Of a DNA stretch of 64,000 nucleotides, positions 25,637 through 35,260 are shown piece by piece (position 1 is the stretch's first letter; each line of letters opens with the position of its first letter). The stretch lies in the NCBI GenBank assembly GCA_035556735.1, contig DATMFF010000013.1, positions 310,001 through 374,000 on the forward strand, in the 5' to 3' direction. Source of the stretch: CANJBX01 sp035556735 (GTDB lineage: Bacteria; Pseudomonadota; Alphaproteobacteria; Rhizobiales; Xanthobacteraceae). A program made the position numbers and the translations under genes. The notes beneath the pieces were generated by a model that saw only the letters and a list, made by a program, of their open reading frames with translations, had not been told where the DNA came from and did no database searches.

Positions 25637-26608
25637 ATGTTCACGTGTCTTCGCACGATGGCGTCTGCCCTGCGCGGCGCGGCCTGCATCTTCGCGGTCG
25701 GGCTCGGGGCCTGCGCCGCCGCGGCAGCCCCCGTCACGGTCACCGACGCGGCCGGCCGCAGCGTCACCATCGCCGACGCCAGCCGCATCGTCTCGATCGG
25801 CGGCGCCATCACCGAGATCCTCTATGCGCTCGGCCGGAGCGAGCGCATCGTCGCGGTCGACACCACGAGCATCTACCCGCCGCAGGCGCTCGCGACGCAT
25901 CCCAACGTCGGCTATCAGCGCCAGGTGTCGGCCGAAGGCGTGCTCGGCATGCGCCCATCCCTGGTGCTGGCGATCGAGGGTACGGGACCGAAGGAGACCG
26001 TGGCCGTGCTCGAAAGCGCGGCGGTCCCGCTGGTGCTGGTGCCCGACCATTTCACCGGCCAGGGCGTCGTCGAGAAGATCCGCCTCATCGCGCAGGCGAC
26101 CGGCGCGCGCAAGCAGGGCGAATGCCTCGCCGCGGCGGTGACCTCGCAGCTCGATCAGCTTGCGCGCCTGCGCGATCAGGTCGCGGCCCCGGCCCGCGTG
26201 CTGTTCGTCCTCTCGATGGCGGGCGACCGCCTGCTGGTCGCGGGCAACGGCACCGCTGCCGACGGGATCATCAGGCTCGCCGGCGGCGTCAACGCGATCA
26301 CCGGCTACGACGGCTACAAGGCGGTCAACGACGAAGCCATCATCGCGGCGAAGCCGGACGCGATTCTCGTCATGTCGCGCGGACGGCAGGTGCTGACAGC
26401 GGACACGGTGTTCGCCCATCCGGCCTTCAAGATGACGCCGGCGGCGGCGCAGCGCAGGCTGATCGCCTTCGACGGCCTCTACCTGCTCGGCTTCGGCCCG
26501 CGCACGCCCGCGGCGGCCGGCGATCTCGCCAGGGCGCTCTACCCGACGCTCCCGCAGGCCGGCGCCGGCCCATCCGCCACGTCGGGTGTGTCCGAGTGCG
26601 GGACATGA
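25637..26608 (+). CDS. hmuT: Heme ABC transporter substrate-binding protein HmuT
   Basis: A 323-residue periplasmic binding protein (signal peptide about 1-30, rich in Ala). The cluster A fold shows VTVTDAAGRSVTIADASRIV, GGAITEILYALG, and the characteristic tyrosine-containing VDTTSIYPPQAL loop. It delivers heme from TonB receptor to the permease. It overlaps hmuU by four bases (ATGA). Confidence 0.93.
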   Translation: MFTCLRTMASALRGAACIFAVGLGACAAAAAPVTVTDAAGRSVTIADASRIVSIGGAITEILYALGRSERIVAVDTTSIYPPQALATHPNVGYQRQVSAEGVLGMRPSLVLAIEGTGPKETVAVLESAAVPLVLVPDHFTGQGVVEKIRLIAQATGARKQGECLAAAVTSQLDQLARLRDQVAAPARVLFVLSMAGDRLLVAGNGTAADGIIRLAGGVNAITGYDGYKAVNDEAIIAAKPDAILVMSRGRQVLTADTVFAHPAFKMTPAAAQRRLIAFDGLYLLGFGPRTPAAAGDLARALYPTLPQAGAGPSATSGVSECGT

Positions 26609-27693
26609 CCGTAAGCGCCGTCGCCCCCGGCGCGCCCGGCCTGGCCGCACGCCCGCAGGCCCAGCGCCGCCGGCTGATGTTCGCCGCCGCGCTCGGCGTC
26701 GCTCTCCTCGCGATGATCGCGGCAGCCGCGGTCATCGGCGCCGCCGGCATTCCGCTCGAACGGCTGCCGGCCGCCTTCGGCCTCATTCCCGGAGACGCCT
26801 CGCTCGTCGCGCGCGACCGCCTGATCCTGTGGTCGATCCGGCTGCCGCGCATCGCCGCGGCGTTGATCGTCGGCGCCCTGCTCGCCACCTCCGGCGCGAT
26901 GATGCAGGGGCTGTTCCGCAATCCCCTCGCCGACCCCGGGCTGCTGGGCGTCTCCGGCGGCGCGGCCTTCGCCGCCGCGCTCGCGATCGTCATCGGCGAC
27001 CGCCTCCTGCCGGCGGCCTCCTTCCCGCTGCCGCTTGCGCTTCCGCTCGCGGCCTTCATCGGCGCGCTCGCCACCACCGCGATCCTCTACCGGTTCGCGA
27101 CGCGCGAGGGCCACACCTCGATCGCCGTGCTGCTGCTTGCCGGCCTCGCCATCGGCGCGCTCACCAGCGCCGCCATCGGCTTCCTGGTCTACACCGCCGA
27201 CGACCGCCAGCTGCGCGACATCACCTTCTGGATGCTCGGCTCGCTCGCCGGGGCGACCTGGTTCAAGGTGCTGGCGCTCGCGCCGTTCCTCGCGCTCGTC
27301 GCCGCCGCCAGCCAGGTCATCGCGCGCGGCCTCGACCTGTTCGTGCTCGGCGAGGCCGAGGCGTTCCACAGCGGCGTTGCGGTCGAGCACATGAAGCGCC
27401 TGGGCATCGTGCTGGTCGCCGCGGCGGCGGGCGCGGCCGTGTCCGTCTCCGGTATCGTCGGCTTCGTGGGCATCATCGTCCCGCACCTGCTGCGGCTGGT
27501 GATCGGCCCGGGCCATCGCTGGCTGCTGCCGTGCAGCGCCCTGCTCGGCGCCGCGCTCCTGCTCGGCGCGGACACGATCTCGCGCGCCATCGTTGCGCCG
27601 GCCGAACTGCCGATCGGCATCCTCACCGCGCTCATCGGCGCGCCGTTCTTCCTGGTGCTGCTGGTGCGCCAGCGCGGGCAGCTCGGGCCATGA
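26605..27693 (+). CDS. hmuU: Heme ABC transporter permease HmuU
   Basis: A 362-residue FecCD/BtuC-type inner-membrane permease with about ten membrane helices. Family signs are RLPRIAAALIVGALLATSGAMMQG, RNPLADPGLLGVSGGA and GIVGFVGIIVPHLLRL, the coupling region with ATPase. Overlaps hmuT by ATGA and hmuV by ATGA, so the three are translationally coupled. Confidence 0.94.
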   Translation: MTVSAVAPGAPGLAARPQAQRRRLMFAAALGVALLAMIAAAAVIGAAGIPLERLPAAFGLIPGDASLVARDRLILWSIRLPRIAAALIVGALLATSGAMMQGLFRNPLADPGLLGVSGGAAFAAALAIVIGDRLLPAASFPLPLALPLAAFIGALATTAILYRFATREGHTSIAVLLLAGLAIGALTSAAIGFLVYTADDRQLRDITFWMLGSLAGATWFKVLALAPFLALVAAASQVIARGLDLFVLGEAEAFHSGVAVEHMKRLGIVLVAAAAGAAVSVSGIVGFVGIIVPHLLRLVIGPGHRWLLPCSALLGAALLLGADTISRAIVAPAELPIGILTALIGAPFFLVLLVRQRGQLGP

Positions 27694-28484
27694 GTGTCCT
27701 GCTCGAAGCCAACGACGTCGTGGTGCGCGCCGGGCCCAAGACCATCCTCGAGGGCGTCTCGCTCGACATCCGCGCCGGGGAGCGTATCGCGATCGTCGGC
27801 CCCAACGGCGCGGGCAAGACCACGATCCTGCGCGTGCTGGCGGGGCATCTGCGTCCGCACGACGGCATGGTGCGGCTCAAGGGCCGCGCCCTCGCCGACT
27901 ATCCCGCCGGCGAGCTTGCACTGCACCGCGCCGTGCTCTCGCAGCACGTCGGCATCGCCTTTCCGTTCACCGTGCGCGAGGTCGTCGCCATGGGCGCGGG
28001 CAATGCGCGCGGGCGCGCCGTCGATGCGCTGGTCGCGCAGGCGCTCACCGAGGTCGACCTCGAGGGCTTGGGCGAGCGCATCATCACCACGCTCTCGGGC
28101 GGCGAGCAGCAGCGCGCCCACCTCGCGCGCGTGCTCGTGCAGATCGCCTGCGGCGAGGCCAGCCACGGGCCGGGCCTGCTGCTGCTCGACGAACCCACCG
28201 CCAGCCTCGACCTGCGCCACCAGCTCGGCCTGCTCCGGGTCGCCTCGCGCCGGGCCGAGCGCGGCGTGGCGGTGCTCGCCATCCTGCACGACCTCAACCT
28301 CGCCGCCGTGTTCGCCGACCGCGTGCTGGTCATGAGCCGCGGGAGCATCTGCGCGGCCGGCGCGCCGGCGCAGACCATCACCGAGCCCGTGATCGATGCG
28401 GTGTTCGGTGTCGCGGGCGGCGTCTGCGCGCTGCCGACGCAGGGCGCGCCCTTCGTGCTGCCGCACGGCATGAGCCTGCGCTGA
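27690..28484 (+). CDS. hmuV: Heme ABC transporter ATP-binding protein HmuV
   Basis: A 264-residue ABC ATPase. Walker A is GPNGAGKT (37-44), the signature LSGGEQQRAHLARVL and Walker B LLLLDEPTASLDLRHQ, followed by ILHDLNLAA. The gene starts inside the end of hmuU and completes the hemP-hmuTUV operon. The next gene is convergent. Confidence 0.94.
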   Translation: MSVLLEANDVVVRAGPKTILEGVSLDIRAGERIAIVGPNGAGKTTILRVLAGHLRPHDGMVRLKGRALADYPAGELALHRAVLSQHVGIAFPFTVREVVAMGAGNARGRAVDALVAQALTEVDLEGLGERIITTLSGGEQQRAHLARVLVQIACGEASHGPGLLLLDEPTASLDLRHQLGLLRVASRRAERGVAVLAILHDLNLAAVFADRVLVMSRGSICAAGAPAQTITEPVIDAVFGVAGGVCALPTQGAPFVLPHGMSLR

Positions 28485-28541
28485 TTGCAGCTATGCCGTC
28501 ATTGCGAGGAGGGCAACAGCCCGACGGTGCAAGACATTCGA

Positions 28542-28880
28542 TTAATGCGAGATCATCCACGGCCGGCTGGTCGGAAAGCTCTTCGATCCGGTCTTGCCGC
28601 GCGCCACGAAGCGAGAGCTCCGCCCCGAGCAGCACGAGCAGCCGGACGGATGCGCGGCCTTGTGCTCGGCCAGCGACTTCGGCGCGTGCGCGCTGCGCTC
28701 GTTGGTGGCGTGCGCGCGGCGGCGCTCGGGCGACAGCGTCGTGCAATGCGGCGCGGTGAGCAGCACGCGCGGCGCTTCGCTGCGGCAGTCGGGGCATGTG
28801 TGCGGCTCGTCACATTCGGCCATCGGCCGCATGGCGGTGAACGGTCCGCAGTCGTCGCACAGATATTCGTAGACGGGCAT
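28542..28880 (-). CDS. FmdB family zinc ribbon protein
   Basis: A 112-residue protein with an FmdB-type zinc ribbon at the N-terminus: MPVYEYLCDDCG and HTCPDC provide cysteines 8, 11, 29 and 32. The rest is Arg/Ser-rich with a CSCC cluster near residue 88. FmdB was named from the amide/urea gene cluster of Methylophilus methylotrophus, where it was proposed as a regulator. It follows fmdA at 100 bases in the same direction, preserving that linkage. Confidence 0.88.
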   Translation of the reverse strand: MPVYEYLCDDCGPFTAMRPMAECDEPHTCPDCRSEAPRVLLTAPHCTTLSPERRRAHATNERSAHAPKSLAEHKAAHPSGCSCCSGRSSRFVARGKTGSKSFPTSRPWMISH

Positions 28881-28980
28881 GGTGTGCTCCTTCATCGGAA
28901 AGGACTGCGGGGCGCGGAACGCCCCGCAGCAGCCGCCTGCCGGCGCGGTCGGTAGCCGGGGTCCGGCCGCGCGCGAGGAC

Positions 28981-30258
28981 CTATTTGTCAGGCGACATGG
29001 GAATATCGACGCCGCCCTTGATGTGCTTCACCGGGCCGGCGGCGCTGGGCATCACGTCGAAGTCGAAGATCTCGGTCGGCAGCCAGAGCGTCGCGCAGGC
29101 GTTGGGGATGTCCACGACGCCCGAGATGTGCCCCTGCACCGGCGCGGTGCCGAGGATGGCGTAGGCCTGCGCCTTCGAGTAGCCGAACTTGGTGAGATAT
29201 TCGATCGCGTTGAGGCAGGCCTGGCGATAGGCCACGTGCACGTCGAGATAGTGCTGCTTGCCCCACTCGTCGACCGAGATGCCCTCGAAGATCAGATAGT
29301 CGTTGTAGCTGGGCTTGATCGGGGACGGCTTGAAGATCGGATTCTTGATCCCGTACTTGGCCATGCCGTCCTTGATGACGTCGACCTTGAGGTGCAGCCA
29401 GCCCGCCATCTCGATGGCGCCGCAGAAGGTGATCTCGCCGTCGCCCTGGCTGAAATGCAGGTCGCCCATCGAGAGCCCGCCGCCCTTCACATAGACCGGG
29501 AAATAGATCTTCGAACCGCGCGAGAGGTCCTTGATGTCGCAGTTGCCGCCGTGCTCGCGCGGCGGGACGGTGCGCGCGCCCTCGGCGGCCACCTTGTTCT
29601 TGACGTCGCCCCTGGCGCGGCCGGCGTGCGCCGTCGCCGCGAACGGCGGGTTGGCGAGCGGGGGCACCCGCGTCGGGTTGGTCGCGATGAAATCCACCTC
29701 GCGCTTGTTCCAGGTATCGAGCAGCTTCTGGTCGGGCAGGCAGCCGATCAGGCCGGGATGGATCAGGCCGGCGAAGCTCACGCCCGGCACGTGACGCGAG
29801 CTCGTGTAAAGGCCGGAGATGTCCCAGATCGACTTCTGCGCCAGCGGGAAATGATCGGTCAGGAAGCCGCCACCGTTCTTCTTGGAGAAGAAGCCGTTGA
29901 AGCCCCAAACGCTCTCGGGCAGCGCGCCCACGTCGAGCAGATCGACCACCAGCAGATCGCCCGGCTCGGCGCCCTCGACCCCGATCGGCCCCGACAGAAA
30001 GTGCACGATCGACAGGTCGATGTCGCGCACGTCGTCGGCCGAGTCGTTGTTCTGGATGAAGCCACCGGTCCAGTCGTAGGTCTGCACCACGAAGTCGTCG
30101 CCGGGCTTGACCCAGGCCACCATCGGGATGTCCGGGTGCCAGCGGTTGTGGATCATGTCGTTCTTGTACGGGCTCTCCGTCAGGTCGATCTCGATCAGCG
30201 CCTTGGGCGCCTTTCCGCTGCGCGGCGCCGCCGCTCCTTTGACCATCGGCTGATTCAT
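28981..30258 (-). CDS. fmdA: Formamidase / acetamidase family amidohydrolase
   Basis: A 425-residue enzyme hydrolysing formamide (and perhaps other short amides) to ammonium and the acid. Diagnostic segments are HNRWHPDIPMVAWVKPGDDF, TGGFIQNNDSADDV, GPIGVEGAEPGDLLVVD, GGNCDIKDLSRGSKIYFPVYV and MGDLHFSQGDGEITFCGAIEMAG. The ATG at 30258 has GGAGAGAG upstream. It follows the UrtABCDE-type importer in one operon, so the importer probably brings amides and/or urea. Confidence 0.93.
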   Translation of the reverse strand: MNQPMVKGAAAPRSGKAPKALIEIDLTESPYKNDMIHNRWHPDIPMVAWVKPGDDFVVQTYDWTGGFIQNNDSADDVRDIDLSIVHFLSGPIGVEGAEPGDLLVVDLLDVGALPESVWGFNGFFSKKNGGGFLTDHFPLAQKSIWDISGLYTSSRHVPGVSFAGLIHPGLIGCLPDQKLLDTWNKREVDFIATNPTRVPPLANPPFAATAHAGRARGDVKNKVAAEGARTVPPREHGGNCDIKDLSRGSKIYFPVYVKGGGLSMGDLHFSQGDGEITFCGAIEMAGWLHLKVDVIKDGMAKYGIKNPIFKPSPIKPSYNDYLIFEGISVDEWGKQHYLDVHVAYRQACLNAIEYLTKFGYSKAQAYAILGTAPVQGHISGVVDIPNACATLWLPTEIFDFDVMPSAAGPVKHIKGGVDIPMSPDK

Positions 30259-30312
30259 GTCTCTCTCCATCAGGCGTCAGGGTTGTGGGTTGTGGGTAGG
30301 CGGTGGCCGCGG

Positions 30313-31002
30313 CTACACGGCCAGGAACTTCGCGATCGCCGCCTCGTCGACGTCGGCGCGCGCGCTCGCATGCACGATGCGCCCGTTCTCCATGACGAGG
30401 ATGCGGTCGGCGACGTCGAGCACGAAGCTGAGCACCTGCTCGCACACGACGATGCACAGGTTGCGCAGCTCCCTGATCTCCTTGAGGAGCCGCGCGATGT
30501 CCTTGATGATCGACGGCTGGATGCCCTCGGTCGGCTCGTCGAGCAGCAGGATCTTGGGATCGCTCGCGAGCGCGCGCGCGATGGCGAGCTGCTGCTGCTG
30601 GCCGCCCGAGAGGTTGCCGCCGCGCCGCTTGTTGAACTCCCACAGGATGGGGAACAGGCTGTAGATCTCGTCGGGGACCTCACGCTTGCCGGTGACGACG
30701 AGGCCGGTCTCGATGTTCTCGCGCACCGTCATGGTGCCGAAGATCTGCCGGCCCTGCGGCACGTAGGCGAGGCCGCGCGCCACGCGCTTGTGGCTCGGCA
30801 GTCCGCTCACGTCGATGTTGTCCACCAGCACGTTGCCCGAGCGCGCCGGCATCACGCCGATCAGCGATTTCATCAGCGTGGACTTTCCCATGCCGTTGCG
30901 GCCGACGACCGCCACGATCTCGCCGGGCGCGACCGAGAGGTCGACGCCGTGCAGCACCTCGCTCTGCCCGTAGGCGACGTTGAGATTGCGCACTTCGAGC
31001 AT
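30313..31002 (-). CDS. urtE: Urea/amide ABC transporter ATP-binding protein UrtE
   Basis: A 229-residue ABC ATPase of the LivF/UrtE class. Walker A GRNGMGKS near residue 37, signature LSGGQQQQLAIARAL, Walker B ILLLDEPTEGIQPS, a characteristic UrtE feature. It energises uptake with UrtD. It starts 13 bases after urtD ends. Confidence 0.92.
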   Translation of the reverse strand: MLEVRNLNVAYGQSEVLHGVDLSVAPGEIVAVVGRNGMGKSTLMKSLIGVMPARSGNVLVDNIDVSGLPSHKRVARGLAYVPQGRQIFGTMTVRENIETGLVVTGKREVPDEIYSLFPILWEFNKRRGGNLSGGQQQQLAIARALASDPKILLLDEPTEGIQPSIIKDIARLLKEIRELRNLCIVVCEQVLSFVLDVADRILVMENGRIVHASARADVDEAAIAKFLAV

Positions 31003-31015
31003 GTCCGCCCCCTTC

Positions 31016-31762
31016 TCAGTGGCCGAGATAGACTTCCTTGACCTTCGGATCGTTCTGGATGTGCGCCATGTCGCCCTCCGCCAGCACCTTGCCCTGGTGC
31101 AGAACGGTGATGCGGTGCGCGATGCTCTCGACGAACTTCATGTCGTGCTCGATCACGATCACGGCGCGGCCCTTGGCGATCTGCGCCAGCAGCTCGGCCG
31201 TGCGCACGCGCTCCGAGACGCTCATGCCGGCGACCGGCTCGTCGAGCATCAGCAGCTCGGGGTCCTGGATCAGCAGCATGCCGATCTCGAGCCATTGCTT
31301 TTGGCCGTGACTCAGGGTCTCGGCCAGGCGGTCCAGCTGATCCTCGAGATAGATGGCGCGCGCGATCTCGCGCACCCGCTCGATCACCTCCTCCGAGCGC
31401 TGCCACAGCAGCGCGCCGGTGACGCTGCGCCCGCGCGGCAGCGAAATCTCCAGGTTCTCGAAGACCGTGAGGTCCTCGTAGATCGAGGGCGTCTGGAACT
31501 TGCGCCCGATCCCCTTGCGCACGATCTCGTGCTCCTTGAGGCCGGTGATCTCCTGGTCCTTGAATTTGATCGAGCCGTCGCTGACCTGCGTGCGCCCGCA
31601 GATGAGGTCGAGCACCGTGGTCTTGCCCGCCCCGTTCGGGCCGATGATAACGCGCAGCTCGCCCTTCTCGATGTAGAGATTGAGTCCGTTGACCGCCTTG
31701 AAACCGTCGAAGGAGACCGTCACGTTCTCGAGCGCGAGCAGGAAGTCGGTGTTGCTGGCCAT
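31016..31762 (-). CDS. urtD: Urea/amide ABC transporter ATP-binding protein UrtD
   Basis: A 248-residue ABC ATPase of the LivG/UrtD class. Walker A GPNGAGKT, a GRKFQTPSIYEDLTVFENLE stretch, signature LSHGQKQWLEIGMLL (UrtD-like, in place of LSGG) and Walker B LLMLDEPVAGMS. It pairs with UrtE. Ten bases separate it from urtC. Confidence 0.92.
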   Translation of the reverse strand: MASNTDFLLALENVTVSFDGFKAVNGLNLYIEKGELRVIIGPNGAGKTTVLDLICGRTQVSDGSIKFKDQEITGLKEHEIVRKGIGRKFQTPSIYEDLTVFENLEISLPRGRSVTGALLWQRSEEVIERVREIARAIYLEDQLDRLAETLSHGQKQWLEIGMLLIQDPELLMLDEPVAGMSVSERVRTAELLAQIAKGRAVIVIEHDMKFVESIAHRITVLHQGKVLAEGDMAHIQNDPKVKEVYLGH

Positions 31763-31771
31763 GACGCCCCC

Positions 31772-32914
31772 CTATTCCGCCGGCACGCGGACCGGCATTG
31801 GCTGCGGCGCGGATGGCGGCGGCCCCATGCCGCGCAGCCGGCCGACCAGCGGGACGACATGGTCGGTCACGAGCCCGGCGAGGCCGCGCGGGAACGCCAG
31901 CACCACCGCGATGAACAGACCGCCCATGGCGAACAGCCAGAGCTCGGGGAAGGATTCCGAGAACATCGTCTTGGCCCAGTTGATGACGAGCGCGCCCACC
32001 ACGGCGCCGACCAGCGAATGGCGCCCGCCCACCGCGCAGAAGATCACCATCTCGATCGACGGCACGATGCCGACGAACGAGGGCGACATGAACCCGACCT
32101 GCAGGGTGAACAGCGCCCCGCCGATGCCGGAGATCGCCGCCGCCGCGCAGAACACGAAGATCTTGAAGTCGGCGACGGAGTAGCCGGAGAACCGCACGCG
32201 GTCCTCCTTGTCGCGCACCGCGACGAGGATGCGCCCGAACTTGCTGGCGAGCATCGCGCGCGCCAGGAGGATGGTTCCGAGCAGCAAGCCGCAGCACAGG
32301 AAATAGAAGACGTATTTCGCGAAATCCGTGCGGATGTCCCAGCCGAGCAGCGTGCGCAGGTCGGTGATGCCGTTGACCCCGCCGGTGTAGCCCTGCTGGC
32401 CGATGATCAGGATCGTGAGCACCGCAGAGAGCGCCTGCGTGATGATCGCGAAGTAAACGCCGCCCACCCGCCGCTTGAACATGGCGAAGGAGAGGATGAA
32501 GGCGAGCGCAGCCGGCACCAGCATGATCGCCAGCAGCGTGAACGGCAGCGAATGGAACGGCTGCCAGAAGAACGGCAGCTCCGTGAGCTGATTCCAGTCC
32601 ATGAAGTCCGGGATGCCGGGCGTCGACTGGATCTTGGTGTTCTCCACGGTCGACGCCTCCAGCTTGAGGAACATCGCCATGCAGTAGCCGCCAAGCCCGA
32701 AGAACACGCCCTGCCCCAGGCTCAGGATGCCGGTGTAGCCCCAGCACAGCACGAGCCCGATGGCCACGAACGAATATGTCAGGTACTTGCCGACCAGGTT
32801 GAGGCGGAAGATGTCCATCGCCAGCGGCAGCACCACGAGGATCAGGGCGGCGAGCAGCGCGAAACCGATGAGATCGTAGGAACGCTTGCCGAGCAGCGAA
32901 TTCGACATGGCCAT
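31772..32914 (-). CDS. urtC: Urea/amide ABC transporter permease UrtC
   Basis: A 380-residue inner-membrane permease of the LivM/UrtC type with about ten helices. It has GYTGILSLGQGVFFGLGGY, KRRVGGVYFAIITQALS, and DKEDRVRFSGYSVADFK. The start overlaps the end of urtB closely (ATG at 32914 or 32908). A much longer frame upstream runs through urtB and urtA in another phase and is not part of the gene. Confidence 0.92.
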   Translation of the reverse strand: MAMSNSLLGKRSYDLIGFALLAALILVVLPLAMDIFRLNLVGKYLTYSFVAIGLVLCWGYTGILSLGQGVFFGLGGYCMAMFLKLEASTVENTKIQSTPGIPDFMDWNQLTELPFFWQPFHSLPFTLLAIMLVPAALAFILSFAMFKRRVGGVYFAIITQALSAVLTILIIGQQGYTGGVNGITDLRTLLGWDIRTDFAKYVFYFLCCGLLLGTILLARAMLASKFGRILVAVRDKEDRVRFSGYSVADFKIFVFCAAAAISGIGGALFTLQVGFMSPSFVGIVPSIEMVIFCAVGGRHSLVGAVVGALVINWAKTMFSESFPELWLFAMGGLFIAVVLAFPRGLAGLVTDHVVPLVGRLRGMGPPPSAPQPMPVRVPAE

Positions 32915-32916
32915 TC

Positions 32917-33837
32917 TCACTTTCTGACCTTGAGAACGAACAGGCCCTGCGGACGCAACATCAGGAGGCCGATCACGATGAGCAGCGTCATCACCTTGGC
33001 GTTGGAGCCGCTGGTGAAGAATTCGAGCGTCGATTGCGACTGCGAGATCGTCAGCGCCGACGCGATCGTTCCGAGCAGGCTCTGCGCGCCACCGAACACG
33101 ACGACCAGAAACGTATCGACGATGTAGAGCTGGCCCGCCGTCGGCCCGGTCGAGCCGATCATCGTGAAGGCCGAGCCCGCGATGCCCGCGATGCCGCAGC
33201 CGAGCCCGAAGGTGAGCCGGTCGATGCGGCGGGTATCGATGCCGCAGGCCCCGCTCATGGTGCGGTTCGTCACCACGGCACGCACCTGCAGGCCCCAGCG
33301 CGAGCGGAACATCAGCAGCGCCACCACCGCCGTGATGATCACGGTCAGCCCCATCACGAACAGGCCGTTGATCTGCACCTCGATGATGTCCGTGACCGGC
33401 AGCGACCCGAGCATCCAGGACGGCAGCTCGACGCCGACCTCGCGCGCCCCGAAGAAGGAGCGGAACGCCTGCTGCAGGATGAGGCTCAGGCCCCAGGTCG
33501 CGAGCAGCGTGTCGAGCGGCCGCTTGTAGAGGTGCTGGATCATCGCCCATTCGACCAGCAGGCCCAGCGCCCCGGACGCGATGAACGCGACCGCCATCGC
33601 AACGAAGAAGTACGCTCCGAAAAAGCCGGGTAGATAGGTCTGGAACAGGTGCGACGCGAAGAACGTCATGTACGCGCCGAGGATCATGAACTCCCCGTGC
33701 GCCATGTTGATCACGCCCATCTGGCCGAAGATGATGGCAAGGCCGAGCGCCATCAGCACGAACACCGAGAACAGGATCAGGCCGGCGAAGCCCTGCATCA
33801 CCAGGATCGAGCCCAGTTCGCTCAGCGAATAGCCCAT
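32917..33837 (-). CDS. urtB: Urea/amide ABC transporter permease UrtB
   Basis: A 306-residue LivH/UrtB permease with eight or so helices: LMALGLAIIFGQMGVINMAHGE, DTLLATWGLSLILQQAFR, and a GLGCGIAGIAGSAFTMIGS stretch. The ATG at 33837 follows GGGGG; an ATG ten codons upstream is possible. It is the first permease after the binding protein. Confidence 0.92.
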   Translation of the reverse strand: MGYSLSELGSILVMQGFAGLILFSVFVLMALGLAIIFGQMGVINMAHGEFMILGAYMTFFASHLFQTYLPGFFGAYFFVAMAVAFIASGALGLLVEWAMIQHLYKRPLDTLLATWGLSLILQQAFRSFFGAREVGVELPSWMLGSLPVTDIIEVQINGLFVMGLTVIITAVVALLMFRSRWGLQVRAVVTNRTMSGACGIDTRRIDRLTFGLGCGIAGIAGSAFTMIGSTGPTAGQLYIVDTFLVVVFGGAQSLLGTIASALTISQSQSTLEFFTSGSNAKVMTLLIVIGLLMLRPQGLFVLKVRK

Positions 33838-33918
33838 CGGAAGCCCCCGAAGTCCCAGCAGTTTCACGACGAATGGAGAAGAAGGCCCCGGCGGCGCGCG
33901 CCGGGGCCGTGTGCGTGC

Positions 33919-35172
33919 TTACTGGTAGCCCTTGGGAAAGGGATCGGGCTCGAGCAGGTTCGCGGTCTCGTAGATCATGTCGTACTGGCCGTCGCGGCGC
34001 GCGCGGCCGATGCGCATCTTGCTCCAGAGGTGATGGTTCTTGTGGATGCGCACGTAGCCTTCCGGCGCGCCCTTGAACTCGACGTCGGGGGACGCCGCCG
34101 CCACCTTGTCGATGTCGAAAGACCCCGCCTTCTCGACCGTGAGCTTCCACAGCCAGGGTCCGAGGTAGGCCGCCTGCGTGACGTCGCCGATCACGGTCTT
34201 GTCGCCCCACATCTTGTGGAACGCCTTCACGAACTCCTTGTTGTTCGGGTTGTCGAGCGACTGGAAGTATTTCATGCAGGCATAGGCGCCGACGATGTTC
34301 TCGCCGCCGATGCCGTCGATCTCGTCCTCGGTCACGGAGATCGTCATCAGGGTCTGTTTGGTCAGGTCGATGCCCGCCGCCTTGAGCTGCTTGTAGAAGG
34401 CGACGTTCGAGCCGCCGACGATGATCGCGTAGATCACGTCGGGCTTGGCCAGCTTCATCTTGTTGATGACCGAATTGAACTGCGTGCTGCCGAGCGGGAA
34501 GTATTCCTCGCCGAGCACCTTGAGCTTGAGATGATTCTCGATGTGCTTGCGCGCGATCTTGTTGGAGGTGCGCGGCCAGATGTAGTCGGAGCCGAGCAGG
34601 TAGAACGTCTTGGCGCCCTTCTCCTTCGCCACCCAGTCGAGGCCGGCGATGATCTGCTGGGTCGCCTCCTGGCCGGTGTAGATGACGTTCTTCGAGGCCT
34701 CGAGGCCTTCGTAGAAGGTCGGGTAATAGAGCATGCCGTTGTACTGCTCGAACACCGGCAGCACCGCCTTGCGCGAGGCCGACGTCCAGCAGCCCATCAC
34801 CGAGGCGACCTTGTCGTTGACCAGGAGTTTCTTGGCCTTCTCCGCGAAGGTCGGCCAGTCGCTGGCGCCGTCCTCCTGGATGAACTTGATCTTGCGCCCG
34901 AGCACCCCGCCCTGCGCGTTGATCTGCTCGATGGCGAGCTTCTCGGCTTGCACCGAGCCCGTTTCCGAGATCGCCATCGTGCCGGTGACGGAATGGAGGA
35001 TGCCGACTGTGACCTCGGTATCCGTCACCGCCAGGCCCGTAGTGTTGACCTTGGCGGTGGGAAACTGCTGCGCCAGTGCGGCCGGCGGCAGCAGGGCTGC
35101 GGCCGACGCGGCTGCCGTCCCCAGCAGCAGTCCGCGACGCGAAAGAGATGGCAACCCGTTGTCGGAAAACAT
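33919..35172 (-). CDS. urtA: Urea/amide ABC transporter substrate-binding protein UrtA
   Basis: A 417-residue periplasmic protein with a Tat-type signal (LSRRGLLLGTAAASAAALL). The mature domain shows VTVGILHSVTGTMAISETGS, GGVLGRKIKFIQEDGASDWP, VMGCWTSASRKAVLPVFE and YYPTFYEGLEASKNVIYTGQ, the UrtA/FmdD pattern. It is first in the urt-fmdA-fmdB operon. Short amides may be substrates as well as urea, as for FmdDEF of Methylophilus (established), but which here is inferred from fmdA. Confidence 0.92.
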   Translation of the reverse strand: MFSDNGLPSLSRRGLLLGTAAASAAALLPPAALAQQFPTAKVNTTGLAVTDTEVTVGILHSVTGTMAISETGSVQAEKLAIEQINAQGGVLGRKIKFIQEDGASDWPTFAEKAKKLLVNDKVASVMGCWTSASRKAVLPVFEQYNGMLYYPTFYEGLEASKNVIYTGQEATQQIIAGLDWVAKEKGAKTFYLLGSDYIWPRTSNKIARKHIENHLKLKVLGEEYFPLGSTQFNSVINKMKLAKPDVIYAIIVGGSNVAFYKQLKAAGIDLTKQTLMTISVTEDEIDGIGGENIVGAYACMKYFQSLDNPNNKEFVKAFHKMWGDKTVIGDVTQAAYLGPWLWKLTVEKAGSFDIDKVAAASPDVEFKGAPEGYVRIHKNHHLWSKMRIGRARRDGQYDMIYETANLLEPDPFPKGYQ

Positions 35173-35260
35173 GAGACGCCCCTGTCCAAGTGGTTCGATC
35201 GGGTGGCGGCGAGGACTCGCCGTCGATGCATCCATGCTGTCCGTGATTGTTGCGGCGCAG